DNA from: JAIBJN01 sp035461525
GTDB taxonomy: Bacteria > Actinomycetota > Thermoleophilia > Gaiellales > Gaiellaceae
Reading direction: 5' to 3'
Assembly: GCA_035461525.1 (NCBI GenBank)
Contig: DATHVD010000105.1
Coordinates: 1-33,358, forward strand
Length of the DNA: 33,358 nt
The notes beneath the pieces are model-generated. The model was not told the origin of the DNA. It made no database searches and saw only the letters and a program-made list of their open reading frames with translations. The first letter of the stretch is position 1, and every line of letters starts with the position of its first letter. The position numbers and the translations under genes were made by a program. Shown piece by piece: positions 23,272 to 32,476 of the stretch.

Positions 23272-25625
23272 GCGCCGTCGAGGAGACCGCCTACATCGGC
23301 AAGCCGGTCGCGCGCAAGGAGGACGAGAAGCTCCTCACGGGCCAGTCGCGCTACATCGAGGACCTGACCCTCCCGGGCATGGCCTGGGCGGCGGTCGTCC
23401 GCAGCCCCTACGCGCACGCGACGATCACGAGCGTCGACGTCTCCGCGGCCCGCGAGGCCGAGGGCGTCGTCGCCGCGTTCTCGGGCGCCGACCTCGCCGA
23501 CGACTGGAAGGCGACGCTCCCATGCGTCTGGCTCGTCACCGAGGACACGAAACAGCCCATGCACCGCCCGCTCGCGACCGACAAGGCCCGCTACGCGGGC
23601 GACGGCGTCGCGGTCGTCGTCGCCGAGACGCGCGCGCAGGCGAAGGACGCTGCCGAGCTCGTCCAGGTCGAGTACGACCCGCTCCCGGCCGTCGTCGACC
23701 CGGAAGAGGCGCTTGCCGAGGGCGCGCCCATCGTCCACGACGAGTTCGGCACGAACCACTCGTTCACGTGGTCGCTCACCGGCGGCGACGTGGACGGCGT
23801 CTTCGCCTCCGCGCCCGTGACGGTGCAGGAGCGCTTCCGCCAGCAGCGGCTGATCCCGAATGCGATCGAGCCGCGCGGCGTCCTCGCACAGCACCTGCCC
23901 GCCCAGGACGAATACACGCTCTGGTCGGCGACTCAGATCCCGCACATCCTCCGCTTCTGGCTCGCGATCGTGCTCGGCGTGCCCGAGGCGCGCCTGCGCG
24001 TCGTCGCCCCCGACGTGGGCGGCGGATTCGGCTCGAAGCTCAACGTCTACGCCGAGGAGGCGCTCGCGCTCGTCCTCGCGCGCCGGCTCGGCCGCCCCGT
24101 GAAGTGGATCGAGGAGCGCTCGGAGGGCTACCTGTCCACCATCCACGGGCGCGACCAGTGGCAGGAGATGGAGTTCGCCGCCGACGAGGACGGCAGGATC
24201 CGCGGCGTCCGCGCGAAGCTCACCGTCGGCCTTGGCGCCTACCTCCAGCTCGTGACGGCCGGGACGCCGGTGCTCGGCGGCTGGGTCTACGGCGGGCCGT
24301 ACGCCGTCGAGGCCTACTCGCTCGACATCGTCGGCGCCTTCACGACGCAGACGCCGACCGACGCCTACCGCGGCGCCGGGCGGCCGGAGGCGACGTTCCT
24401 GATCGAGCGCACGATGGACGCGCTCGCGCGGAAGCTGGACATGGATCCCGCCGAGCTCCGGCGCAAGAACTTCATCACCGAGTTCCCCTACGCGCTCGCG
24501 TCCGGGCTCGAGGTGGACTCCGGCGACTTCGTCGGCGCCCTCGACCGAGCGCTCGAGATGGTCGGCTACGACGAGCTCCGGCGCGAGCAGGCCGAGCGGC
24601 GGGAGAACGGGGGCACGAAGGAGCTCGGCATCGGGCTCTCGACCTACACCGAGATGTGCGGGCTCGCGCCGTCGCGGATCCTCGGCGCCATCCTCTATGC
24701 GGCCGGCGGCTGGGACGCCGCCACGATCCGCTGCCTCCCGACCGGCTCGGTGCAGGTCTTCATCGGCACCTCGCCGCACGGGCAGGGCCACGTGACGACG
24801 TTCTCGCAGATCGTCGCAGAGCGGCTGGGCGTCCCCATCGACCAGGTGGAGGTCGTCCACGGCGACACGTCGGCCATGCAGCTCGGCCTCGACACGTACG
24901 GGAGCCGCAGCCTCGCGGTCGGCGGCGTCGCGCTCTGGAACGCGGCCGAGAAGATCATCGGCAAGGCGCGAACCGTCGCCGCCCACAAGCTCGAGGTGGC
25001 CGAGGAGGACCTCGACTACGGGGGCGGGCGCTTCACGGTGAAGGGCACCGACCGCGGCCTGACGGTGCAGGAGGCCGCGCTCCACGCCTTCACGGCTCAC
25101 GACCTCCCGGAAGGGATGGAGCCCGGCCTCGAGGCGACGTTCGTCTACGACCCACCCAACTTCAGCTGGCCCGGCGGCGCGCACGTCTGCGTCGTCGAGG
25201 TCGATACCGAGACCGGCGAGGTGGAGCTCCGCCGCTACGTCGCGGTGGACGAGATCGGGAACGTCATCAACCCGCAGATCGTGGACGGGCAGATCCACGG
25301 CGGGGTCACCCAGGGCATCGCGCAGGCGCTCTGGGAGGAGGCGATCTACGACGAGGACGGCAACCTCACGACCGGCTCGATGCTCAGCTACCTCGTCCCC
25401 AGCGCCGCCGAGACGATCGACCTCGAGCTCGACCGCGTCGTCGCGCCGAGCCCGACGAACCCGATGGGCGTCAAGGGGGTGGGGGAGACGGGGGCGATCG
25501 CGTCCACTCCCGCGGTGATCAACGCAATCGTGGACGCGCTCTCGCCCTACGGGGTCACCGACGTGGAGATGCCGGCCAAGCCCGAGCGCGTCTGGCGCGC
25601 GATCCAGGAAGGGGGTGCGTCGTGA
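23268..25625 (+). CDS. Large molybdopterin subunit, form II CoxL-like molybdenum hydroxylase
   Basis: A 785-aa catalytic subunit. The active-site loop reads AYRGAGR (residues 366-372), the form II signature without the copper-ligating Cys, so it is not a classical CO dehydrogenase. The base glutamate is present in GVKGVGETGAIASTP (Glu740), as are DVGGGFGSK and HGQGHVTTFSQI. Form II enzymes oxidise aldehydes or other carbon compounds, and the physiological substrate is mostly unknown. It shares maturation genes with the form I set in the same transcript. The ATG overlaps the preceding 34-codon ORF and the stop overlaps the FAD-subunit gene. Confidence 0.93.
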   Translation: MSAVEETAYIGKPVARKEDEKLLTGQSRYIEDLTLPGMAWAAVVRSPYAHATITSVDVSAAREAEGVVAAFSGADLADDWKATLPCVWLVTEDTKQPMHRPLATDKARYAGDGVAVVVAETRAQAKDAAELVQVEYDPLPAVVDPEEALAEGAPIVHDEFGTNHSFTWSLTGGDVDGVFASAPVTVQERFRQQRLIPNAIEPRGVLAQHLPAQDEYTLWSATQIPHILRFWLAIVLGVPEARLRVVAPDVGGGFGSKLNVYAEEALALVLARRLGRPVKWIEERSEGYLSTIHGRDQWQEMEFAADEDGRIRGVRAKLTVGLGAYLQLVTAGTPVLGGWVYGGPYAVEAYSLDIVGAFTTQTPTDAYRGAGRPEATFLIERTMDALARKLDMDPAELRRKNFITEFPYALASGLEVDSGDFVGALDRALEMVGYDELRREQAERRENGGTKELGIGLSTYTEMCGLAPSRILGAILYAAGGWDAATIRCLPTGSVQVFIGTSPHGQGHVTTFSQIVAERLGVPIDQVEVVHGDTSAMQLGLDTYGSRSLAVGGVALWNAAEKIIGKARTVAAHKLEVAEEDLDYGGGRFTVKGTDRGLTVQEAALHAFTAHDLPEGMEPGLEATFVYDPPNFSWPGGAHVCVVEVDTETGEVELRRYVAVDEIGNVINPQIVDGQIHGGVTQGIAQALWEEAIYDEDGNLTTGSMLSYLVPSAAETIDLELDRVVAPSPTNPMGVKGVGETGAIASTPAVINAIVDALSPYGVTDVEMPAKPERVWRAIQEGGAS

Positions 25626-26437
25626 TCCCGGCGAGCTTCGACTACGAGGTGGCCGAGTCCGTCGACCATGCGATCGAGCTCCTCGGCTCCGACCGGGACG
25701 CCAAGATCCTCGCCGGCGGCCACTCGCTCCTACCGCTCATGCGGCTCCGTCTCGCGCGCCCCGAGCTGCTCGTGGACGTCGGGCGCCTCGGTGACCTCTC
25801 CTACGTCCGCGAGGACGGCGACGCGACCGCGATCGGGGCGCTCACGCGCTACCGCGACCTGGAGACGAGCGAGCTGCTCCGCTCCGCGTGCCCGATCCTG
25901 GCCGAGACGGCTTCGCTCGTGGGCGACCCGCAGGTCCGCCACCGCGGTACGATCGGCGGTTCCATCGCGCACTGCGACCCCGCCTCCGACGCTCCGACCG
26001 TGCTCCTGGCCCTCGACGCCGAGCTCGTCGTGCGCGGGCCGGAGGGCGAGCGGCGCTGCTCCGTGGCGGACAGCTTCGGCGGCTTCCTCCAGACCGCCCT
26101 CGGCCCGCAGGAGATCCTGACGGAGATCCGCGTGCCGAAGGCCGCCGCGGGGGCCTACGTCAAGTTCCACCGGCGGGCGCAGGACTGGGCGACGGTCGCC
26201 GTCGCGGCCGTGCGCGCGAACGGCGGTGCGCGCGTGGCGCTCACGAACATGGGCCCAACCGCGCTCCGCGCGGCGGGCGTCGAGGAGGCGCTTGCCTCCG
26301 GCTCCGACCCGGCGGCCGCCGCCGAGCGCGCCGCGGAGGGCACGAGCCCGCCGAGCGACCACAACGCGAGCGCCGAGTTCCGGGAGCACCTGGCGCGAGT
26401 CCTCGCGCGCCGCGCGCTCGAGCGGGCGCTCGCCTAG
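25622..26437 (+). CDS. Medium (FAD) subunit of form II CoxL-type hydroxylase
   Basis: A 271-aa FAD subunit: LAGGHSLLPLMRLR and TIGGSIAHCDPASD are the two flavin-contact loops, with DWATVAVAA and the CO-dehydrogenase-type C-terminal domain ending SDHNASAEFREHLARVLARRALERAL. GTG 25622 overlaps the stop of the large subunit. It closes the ten-ORF unit that began at 16566. Confidence 0.93.
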   Translation: MIPASFDYEVAESVDHAIELLGSDRDAKILAGGHSLLPLMRLRLARPELLVDVGRLGDLSYVREDGDATAIGALTRYRDLETSELLRSACPILAETASLVGDPQVRHRGTIGGSIAHCDPASDAPTVLLALDAELVVRGPEGERRCSVADSFGGFLQTALGPQEILTEIRVPKAAAGAYVKFHRRAQDWATVAVAAVRANGGARVALTNMGPTALRAAGVEEALASGSDPAAAAERAAEGTSPPSDHNASAEFREHLARVLARRALERALA

Positions 26438-26554
26438 CCTTGCCCTTTGGAGCCATGGCCGGGCCGGACTCCGGGCCATGCCTCCACCGGGCGTGACCCG
26501 CGGGACGCATCGCGGGGGCTGGCCGGATCGGCGGCGCGGGAGGACAATGACCGT
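26438..26554. other. 117-bp intergenic region with possible hairpin and a -10-like element
   Basis: End of the long cox unit. CCCGCG..CGCGGG (26496-26515 area) can form a six-base-pair stem, and ATGGCC..GGCCAT around 26456-26481 another, but no T-run follows either, so an intrinsic terminator is not supported. GACAAT at 26543-26548 places a transcript start on the GTG at 26555. Confidence 0.35.
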
Positions 26555-26851
26555 GTGCCCGCGCAGCCGACCTACTACGTCCAGATCGCCGACCCGGAGG
26601 AGCCGGAGCGGTGGCATACGATCGCGCGCGTCGAAGGGAAGCCGCTCGCGGCCGAGGTCGTTCGCCTCGCCGCGGGCTCGTACATGCGGACGACGGTGAT
26701 CGAGCACTACCGCGCCCGGGCGCTCTCTCGCTCCCGGCTTCGGCGGGACGGAAAGCTCGCGCACGCCGAGTGGGAGATCGGCATGGGCGAGCACCGTCAG
26801 TACGGCCGCGCCCTCGTCGAGCGGGCCGAGCGCAACCTCGCCGCTCTCTAG
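26555..26851 (+). CDS. Unknown protein, 98 aa
   Basis: I do not recognise this family. The sequence starts VPAQPTYYVQIADPEEPERWHTIARVEG and continues through a helix (AAEVVRLAAGSYMRTTVIEHYRARALSRSRLRR) to WEIGMGEHRQYGRALVERAERNLAAL. It looks like a small soluble alpha-beta protein with a compact beta start and two helices. No cysteines, signal or membrane segment. The GTG at 26555 is favoured because GACAAT, also seen before coxE, lies at leaderless spacing and coding style begins there. It sits between the cox unit and the phosphoesterase. Confidence 0.65.
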   Translation: MPAQPTYYVQIADPEEPERWHTIARVEGKPLAAEVVRLAAGSYMRTTVIEHYRARALSRSRLRRDGKLAHAEWEIGMGEHRQYGRALVERAERNLAAL

Positions 26852-26871
26852 GAAGGCTGCGCCCCGCGCGC

Positions 26872-26877
26872 TACGGT
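26872..26877 (+). promoter_or_regulatory. Possible -10 TACGGT for the metallophosphoesterase gene
   Basis: TACGGT in the 11-mer GCTACGGTGTG, identical to that before the 58-aa gene. It would give a leader of about 60 nt before ATG 26945. Confidence 0.3.
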
Positions 26878-26944
26878 GTGCGCTCGAACCTTCGGGGGGT
26901 CGTGGCGCTGCGGCCACGGGCCGAAGGTCTTCGAGGACCGGGAC

Positions 26945-28447
26945 ATGAGAAGGCACATCATCACGACGGCGGCTGTGGCGCTCCTCTGCGTGGCCCTCGC
27001 CCTGGCCGGGAGCGTCATCGCCCTGCGGGCGGCGGCGCCCGAGTCGCGCGTAGTCACGCTCGGCACGGTCGACGTCCACGTCGTCCCCGCCCGCCAAGGC
27101 GCGCTCGACGTCTACGTCCCGGTCGTGGACTGGGGGGTGCGCGCGCGCCCGTTCCGCGCCCCGGTCGAGGTCGAGCTCGAGTTCCGCTCCCTCGACCGCG
27201 ACGCAGCCCTCGCCGCCCTCCGTACGGGCGGAAGCGCGGACGCGAGCCTCGCCCTCCTCGAGACCGAGCTTCGGGACGTGGTCTCCGCCGGCCTGCGCCG
27301 GGCCGCTCTCTTCGGCCTCCTCGGCGGCGCCGTGGGCGGACTCCTCGCGGGCTCGATCGCCGCTGCCGCGGGCCGCCGGAGCTGGCTCGTCCTCGGGCCT
27401 GCGGTCGGCCTCGCCGCCTCCTTCGCGGCCGTGGCCCTGACGGGTATGGGCGTCTCGCGCTTCGACTACGACGCGCTGCGCGAGCCGACGTTCTACGCCA
27501 ACGGCGACGAGCTTCCGCGCCTCCTCGCCTTCTCCGAGCGGGTGCTCGCTTCCACGGACGGCTACGACGACACGTACGGCGAGGCCGTGGCGGGACTGAC
27601 CCGGCTCGTCGCCGCGGCCGACCAGTACGGTCGGGAGCCGGCGACGATCGACCGCTCGCTCGTGGTCGCCTCGGACCTGCATTCGAACGGCCTCGTCCTT
27701 CCCGGCCTCGAGGGGTTCACGAGCGGTAAGCCCGTGTTCGTGGTCGGAGACCTGACGCAGCGCGGCACCCGCTACGAGGAGGCAATCGTCCCGGGGCTCG
27801 CTCGGCTCGGGGAGCCGGTCGTCGCCGTGTCCGGAAACCACGACTCCCGCGAGCTCATGCTCGCGGCGGCCCGCGCCGGGATCGTCGTGCTCACGCGAAA
27901 CGGCAGGCTGCTGGAGGACGGCACGACCGACGGCGAGCCCGTGCACTCGCTCGCCGGACTCCGCGTGGCAGGCTTCGACGACCCGCTCGAGACCGCGGGC
28001 GGCACCTTCGCCGGGCAGCTCCTCGAGCTCAAGGAGCAGACGTTCGCCGACGCGAGCCGCCAGCTCGTCGATTGGTTCTTCTCGCTGCCCGAGCGGCCGC
28101 AGATCGTCCTCGTCCACCGGCATGGGCTGGCGCACGCGCTGCTTGACCGGCTCGAGGCCGAGGCGGGGGCCCCGGTCCTGATCATGACCGGGCACGACCA
28201 CGACCAGCACGTCGATACGGCCGGCCCGTACGTGCTCGTGAACGGCGGCTCGGTGGGCGCAGGAGGGATCTTCGGCGTGGGCGAGGAGGACTCGGGCTTC
28301 GCGGTCGTGCACGTCGACGCCGGAGGCGAGCCGCGATCCGTCGACCTCGTCTCGGTCGAGCCCGCCTCGGGCGCCGCGCGCGCGGAGCGGCTCGTGCTGG
28401 CGCCCCGGCCCGAGGACGCGGTCGTGTCCGGCGAGGCCGGCTCGTAG
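26945..28447 (+). CDS. Membrane-anchored calcineurin-like metallophosphoesterase
   Basis: A 500-aa protein with three predicted membrane helices (about residues 5-27, 117-141, 146-169) and a C-terminal phosphoesterase domain. All dinuclear-metal motifs are intact: DLH (Asp244, His246), GDLTQRG (Asp269), GNHD (297-300), VHRHG (His391/393) and GHDHDQH (His417, His419). Basic residues at the N-terminus and between helices 2 and 3 put the loop at 28-116 and the catalytic domain outside the cytoplasm. Substrate unknown; the family includes nucleotidases and lipid or cell-wall phosphatases. ATG 26945 starts at the basic end of helix 1; GAGGAC lies upstream. Confidence 0.87.
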   Translation: MRRHIITTAAVALLCVALALAGSVIALRAAAPESRVVTLGTVDVHVVPARQGALDVYVPVVDWGVRARPFRAPVEVELEFRSLDRDAALAALRTGGSADASLALLETELRDVVSAGLRRAALFGLLGGAVGGLLAGSIAAAAGRRSWLVLGPAVGLAASFAAVALTGMGVSRFDYDALREPTFYANGDELPRLLAFSERVLASTDGYDDTYGEAVAGLTRLVAAADQYGREPATIDRSLVVASDLHSNGLVLPGLEGFTSGKPVFVVGDLTQRGTRYEEAIVPGLARLGEPVVAVSGNHDSRELMLAAARAGIVVLTRNGRLLEDGTTDGEPVHSLAGLRVAGFDDPLETAGGTFAGQLLELKEQTFADASRQLVDWFFSLPERPQIVLVHRHGLAHALLDRLEAEAGAPVLIMTGHDHDQHVDTAGPYVLVNGGSVGAGGIFGVGEEDSGFAVVHVDAGGEPRSVDLVSVEPASGAARAERLVLAPRPEDAVVSGEAGS

Positions 28448-28464
28448 GCCACGGCCCGCTCGTT

Positions 28465-28470
28465 TACCCT
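28465..28470 (+). promoter_or_regulatory. -10 element TACCCT for the xanthine dehydrogenase operon, leaderless
   Basis: TACCCT followed by six bases and GTG 28477; predicted transcription start is the G of GTG. It separates pucC-E-D from the phosphoesterase gene ending at 28447. Confidence 0.5.
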
Positions 28471-28476
28471 CCTGTC

Positions 28477-29268
28477 GTGGACGTGCTGACACCGCGCTCG
28501 CTCGCCGAGGCGCTCGCGCTCAGGGCCGAGCACCCGGAGTGCCTGCCCATCCAGGGCGGCACCGACGTCATGGTCGAGCTCAACTTCGACCGCCGCCGGC
28601 CCGACGTGCTCCTCAACCTCAACGAGGTGGAGGAGCTGCGCGGCTGGGCGCGGGAGAACGGCGCGCTCCGGCTCGGCGCGGGGCTCACGTACGCGGAGGC
28701 GATGGCCGCGGAGCCGGCGGCGCTTCTCCCCTCGCTGGCCGAGGCCTCGCGCACGGTCGGCTCGCCCCAGATCCGCAACCGCGGCACGATCGGCGGCAAC
28801 CTCGGCACGGCCTCGCCGGCGGGCGACGCCCTCCCGCCGCTCCTCGTCGAGGGCGCGGAGGTCGAGCTCAGGAGCGTCCGGGGAGAGCGGCGGGTCCCGC
28901 TGGCCGAGTTCCTCGTCGGCCCGAAGCGCAACGCGCTCGCCGAGGGGGAGCTGATCGCCGCCGTGCGCGTCGAGCCCTCGGGCGCCCGGCAGACGTTCAT
29001 GAAGGTCGGGCCCCGGAACGCGATGGTGATCGCGGTCTGCTCGCTCGCGCTCGCCGTCGACGCGGAGCGGGAGGAGATCCGCGCCGCCTTCGGCTCGGCC
29101 GGGCCCGTGCCGGCGCTCGTGACCGCGCCCCTGGCCGAGCGCGACTCGTTCCCGGAGCGGGTCGCGGCGACGGCGAGCCCGATCGACGACGTGCGCGGAA
29201 CGGCGGCGTACCGGCGGCACGCGCTGCGCGTCCTGACGGCGCGCGCTCTCGAGAGGGTGCTGACGTGA
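28477..29268 (+). CDS. pucC: Xanthine dehydrogenase FAD subunit (PucC/XdhB type)
   Basis: A 263-aa FAD subunit: PIQGGTDVMVELNFDRRRPDVLLNLN at the first flavin loop, SPQIRNRGTIGGNLGTASPAGD at the second, and VGPRNAMVIAVCSLAL. The GGTDVM and GNLGTASPAGD forms are those of xanthine dehydrogenase rather than CO dehydrogenase. It begins an operon with the iron-sulfur and molybdopterin subunits, overlapping the next start (GTGA). Confidence 0.9.
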   Translation: MDVLTPRSLAEALALRAEHPECLPIQGGTDVMVELNFDRRRPDVLLNLNEVEELRGWARENGALRLGAGLTYAEAMAAEPAALLPSLAEASRTVGSPQIRNRGTIGGNLGTASPAGDALPPLLVEGAEVELRSVRGERRVPLAEFLVGPKRNALAEGELIAAVRVEPSGARQTFMKVGPRNAMVIAVCSLALAVDAEREEIRAAFGSAGPVPALVTAPLAERDSFPERVAATASPIDDVRGTAAYRRHALRVLTARALERVLT

Positions 29269-29741
29269 GGATCGAGCTCACGGTCAACGGCGAGCGCCGC
29301 GACGCCGACGTGTGGCCCGGCGAGAGCCTTCTCTTCACGCTGCGGGAGCAGCTCGCGCTCCCGGGCTCGAAGAACGCGTGCGAGCAGGGGGAGTGCGGCT
29401 CGTGCTCAGTCTTCCTCGACGGGACCCTCGTGTGCGCGTGCCTCGTCCTCTCCGCACAGGCGGACGGTCACGAGGTCGTGACCGTCGAGGGACTCGGCGC
29501 CGAGGGCCGGCTCCATCCCGTGCAGGAGGCGTTCGTCGAGGCCGGCGCCGTGCAGTGCGGCTTCTGCACCCCCGGGCTGGTGGTGGCGACCGCCGCGCTC
29601 CTCGAGCGGAGCCCGGAGGCGGGGGAGGACGAGATCCGCGAGGCGCTCTCCGGAAACCTCTGCCGCTGCACGGGCTACCAGAAGATCTTCGACGCAGTGC
29701 GGGCGGCGGCCGCGGCCACGTCCCGCAGGAGCACTTCCTAG
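29265..29741 (+). CDS. pucE: Xanthine dehydrogenase iron-sulfur subunit (PucE type)
   Basis: A 158-aa subunit with clusters at Cys39, 44, 47, 59 (KNACEQGECGSCSVFLDG..CAC) and Cys98, 101, 133, 135 (QCGFCTPGLV, CRCTGYQKIFDAV). The CEQGECGSC spacing differs from CDTSSCGAC of the two cox subunits upstream and is characteristic of xanthine dehydrogenases. GTG 29265 overlaps the pucC stop. A 96-bp gap follows, with no recognised feature beyond a ribosome-binding site. Confidence 0.92.
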   Translation: MRIELTVNGERRDADVWPGESLLFTLREQLALPGSKNACEQGECGSCSVFLDGTLVCACLVLSAQADGHEVVTVEGLGAEGRLHPVQEAFVEAGAVQCGFCTPGLVVATAALLERSPEAGEDEIREALSGNLCRCTGYQKIFDAVRAAAAATSRRSTS

Positions 29742-29837
29742 GGGCCACCCCGTGCCACCACCCGCTTACGAGCGTAGTGCCCCTCGACGCACGTGTCTGC
29801 CGCGCATCGTGCCGACTTCGTCGCGGAAGGAGACGGA

Positions 29838-32090
29838 ATGAGCATGCCCGCCCCCACCCGCCGGCTGGAGCGGGGACGCGTCGGCGAGAGCCTGCGCCGC
29901 GCGGACGGCATCCCCAAGGTCACCGGTGAGTTCGCCTACTCGAGCGACCTCTTCGCCGCGGGAATGCTCTGGGGCCACACCGTCCGCAGCCCGCACGCCC
30001 ACGCCGTCATCGGCGGCATCGACACCGCCGCCGCACGTGCGATGCCCGGCGTCCACGCCGTCTTCACCCACGAGGACGTACCGGGCGAGAAGCGCTACGG
30101 GCTCGAGTTCCGCGACCAGCCCGTCCTCGCATTCGAGCGCGTCCGCTACTTCGGCGAGCCCGTGGCCGTCGTGGCCGCCGAGAGCCCCGAAGAGGCGCGC
30201 CGAGCCGCTGAGCGCGTCCGCGTCGACTACGAGCCGCTCGAGCCCGTCACCGACCCGGAGCGGGCGCCGGAGCAGGAGCCGCTTCACCCCGAGGCGTGGA
30301 CGCACGGGCACGGGTACCGGGACGACCCGCGCCCCAATGTCGTGCGCTCCATGGTCATCCGCCACGGCGACCCCGACGCCGAGGGCGACGTGAGCGTCGA
30401 GGGGACGTACGAGCTCGGGATCCAGGACCAGGCCTTCCTCGGCCCCGAATCGGGGCTGGCCGTTCCGGACGGGGAGGGCGGCGTCGACATCTACGTCGCC
30501 ACCCAGTGGCTCCACGTCGACCGCGACCAGGTGGCACCGTGCCTCGCGCTGGCGCCCGAGCAGGTGCGGATCCACCTCGCCGGGGTCGGCGGCGCCTTCG
30601 GCGGGCGCGAGGACCTCTCCATGCAGATCCACGGCGCGCTCCTCGCCCTGCGCACGAATCGACCCGTCAAGTTCGTCTACAACCGCGAGGAGTCGTTCGT
30701 CGGCCACATCCACCGCCATCCGGCCCGCATCCGCATGGAGCACCGCGCGCGCCGGGACGGGACGCTCGTCTGCGCCCGCGCGTCGATCCTCCTCGACGGC
30801 GGCGCCTACGCGTCGAGCTCGACCGCCGTGATCTCGAACGCCGCGTCCTTCGCGTGCGGGCCGTACGCGATCCCCAACGTGCTCGTCGAGGCGACCTGCG
30901 TCTACACGAACAACCCGCCGTGCGGGGCGATGCGCGGCTTCGGCTCCGTCCAGTCCTGCTTCGCGCACGAGGCGCAGATGGACAGGCTCGCGGCCGCGCT
31001 CGGGATCGACCCCGTCGACCTCCGCCTCCGCAACGCGCTCGCGCCCGGCGACGTGCTCCCGACCGGGCAGCGCGTCACGGGCTCGCTCCCGGTCGCCGAG
31101 GTGATCCGGCGTTGCGCCGCGATCCCCGTTCCCGAGCCCGAAGAGCTGCCCCGCGACCCGCTCCGCCTGCCCGGCGGGGCCGGGAACACCACTCGGGGCG
31201 AGGGCGTGCGCCGCGGGGTCGGCTTCGCTCTCGGCTTCAAGAACATCTGCTACTCGGAGGGCTTCGACGACTACTGCGCCGCGCGCGTGCGCCTTTTCGC
31301 CGGCGACGACGGCGCGCTCACCGCCGAGGTGCATTCGGCCGCCGCCGAGGTCGGGCAGGGCGTCGTCGACGTGATGGCGCAGGTGGCGCGCACGGAGCTC
31401 GAGCTCGACGCCGTCGTGGTCGCCCCGCACACGACGGGAACGGTCGACTCCGCGGGATCGTCGTCGGCCTCCCGGCAGACGTGGATGTCCGCGGGAGCCG
31501 TGCGGCTCGCATGCCTGGCGGTCAGGGAGGAGCTCGCCGCGCGCGGTGGCTCGCTGGCCGCCGGCGAGGAGATCGACGTCGAGCGGGTGTACCGGCACGT
31601 GCGCACGTATCCGCTCGACCCTGAGACCGGCCAGGTCGTCGGCGGGGACAGGGCGCACGTGGCCTTCGCATGCGCCGCGATGCGCGTCGTCACCGAGGTC
31701 GACGCCGAGCTCGGGCTCACGCGCGTGGTCTGGGTCGGAACCGCGCAGGACGTGGGGAAGGCCGTCAACCCGCTCGCGGTGCAGGGGCAGATCGAGGGGG
31801 GCACGGCGCAGGGGCTCGGGCTCGCGCTGATGGAGGAGATCCAGACGCGCGAAGGCCTCATCACGAACGCCAGCTTCACCGACTACCTGATCCCGACCTC
31901 GCTCGACATGCCCCCGGTCGAGTCCGTCCTGGTCGAGGACCCCGAGCCCGACGCGCCCTACGGCGTCAAGGGCGTGGGCGAGCCTCCGACCGTCGTCTCC
32001 ACAGCCGCGATCGTCGCCGCGCTGCGCGACGCGACCGGTCGCGACCTCGTGCGCGTGCCCGTGCGGCCCGACGACATCGTGGGCATCTGA
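29838..32090 (+). CDS. pucD: Xanthine dehydrogenase molybdopterin subunit (PucD type)
   Basis: A 750-aa catalytic subunit oxidising hypoxanthine/xanthine to urate. Family marks: LGIQDQAFLGPESGLAV, ATQWLHVDRDQVAPCLAL, GVGGAFGGREDLSMQIHGALLAL, NNPPCGAMRGFGSVQSCFAHEAQMD, with GAMRGFG (363-369) replacing the AYRCSFR or AYRGAGR loop of the cox proteins. The catalytic glutamate is in GVKGVGEPPTVVSTAA (Glu715). ATG 29838 is chosen over the GTG at 29793 because GGAAGGAG stands five bases upstream. It supplies urate for the uricase operon 22 kb away. Substrate assignment is by similarity. Confidence 0.9.
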   Translation: MSMPAPTRRLERGRVGESLRRADGIPKVTGEFAYSSDLFAAGMLWGHTVRSPHAHAVIGGIDTAAARAMPGVHAVFTHEDVPGEKRYGLEFRDQPVLAFERVRYFGEPVAVVAAESPEEARRAAERVRVDYEPLEPVTDPERAPEQEPLHPEAWTHGHGYRDDPRPNVVRSMVIRHGDPDAEGDVSVEGTYELGIQDQAFLGPESGLAVPDGEGGVDIYVATQWLHVDRDQVAPCLALAPEQVRIHLAGVGGAFGGREDLSMQIHGALLALRTNRPVKFVYNREESFVGHIHRHPARIRMEHRARRDGTLVCARASILLDGGAYASSSTAVISNAASFACGPYAIPNVLVEATCVYTNNPPCGAMRGFGSVQSCFAHEAQMDRLAAALGIDPVDLRLRNALAPGDVLPTGQRVTGSLPVAEVIRRCAAIPVPEPEELPRDPLRLPGGAGNTTRGEGVRRGVGFALGFKNICYSEGFDDYCAARVRLFAGDDGALTAEVHSAAAEVGQGVVDVMAQVARTELELDAVVVAPHTTGTVDSAGSSSASRQTWMSAGAVRLACLAVREELAARGGSLAAGEEIDVERVYRHVRTYPLDPETGQVVGGDRAHVAFACAAMRVVTEVDAELGLTRVVWVGTAQDVGKAVNPLAVQGQIEGGTAQGLGLALMEEIQTREGLITNASFTDYLIPTSLDMPPVESVLVEDPEPDAPYGVKGVGEPPTVVSTAAIVAALRDATGRDLVRVPVRPDDIVGI

Positions 32091-32476
32091 TGCCTGGGTA
32101 CTCCGTCGAGAACCTGAAGGAGATCGAGGACTCGGCCGTCGCGTTCGGCCTCTCGCCTGACGTCGAGGCACGCTTCGCGCGAGCCCCGCTCGGCGCCGAG
32201 CGGTCGGGGGTCAGCTTCCAGCGGCTGGCCCCGGGCGTCCGCCAGTCGTTCGGGCACCGGCACGCGGATCAGGAGGAGACGTACGTCGTCCTCGCCGGCG
32301 CCGGCCGGGTCAAGCTAGGGGACGAGGTCGTCGACCTGCGCCCGTGGGACGCCCTGCGGGTCTCGCCCGACGTGATGCGCTGCTTCGAGGCCGGCCCGGA
32401 CGGCCTCGAGCTGCTCGCGTTCGGCGCGGGCGAGGCGGGGGAGGCCGAGGTCGTCCCCGGCTGGTGGGCGTACTGA
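32090..32476 (+). CDS. Cupin-domain protein
   Basis: A 128-aa single-domain cupin: QRLAPGVRQSFGHRHADQEETYVVLAGAGRVKLGD contains the first cupin motif (His, His, Glu metal ligands), and WDALRVSPDVMRCFEAGPDGLELLAFG the second. The ATG shares one base with the pucD stop (TGATG), so it belongs to the xanthine dehydrogenase operon. Cupins range from dioxygenases and isomerases to binding proteins; the substrate is not evident. Confidence 0.85.
   Translation: MPGYSVENLKEIEDSAVAFGLSPDVEARFARAPLGAERSGVSFQRLAPGVRQSFGHRHADQEETYVVLAGAGRVKLGDEVVDLRPWDALRVSPDVMRCFEAGPDGLELLAFGAGEAGEAEVVPGWWAY

Noticed and set aside
29838..32090. Third large subunit as a CO dehydrogenase
   Set aside because: The active-site loop is GAMRGFG, without the AYRCSFR motif; the subunit matches PucD.
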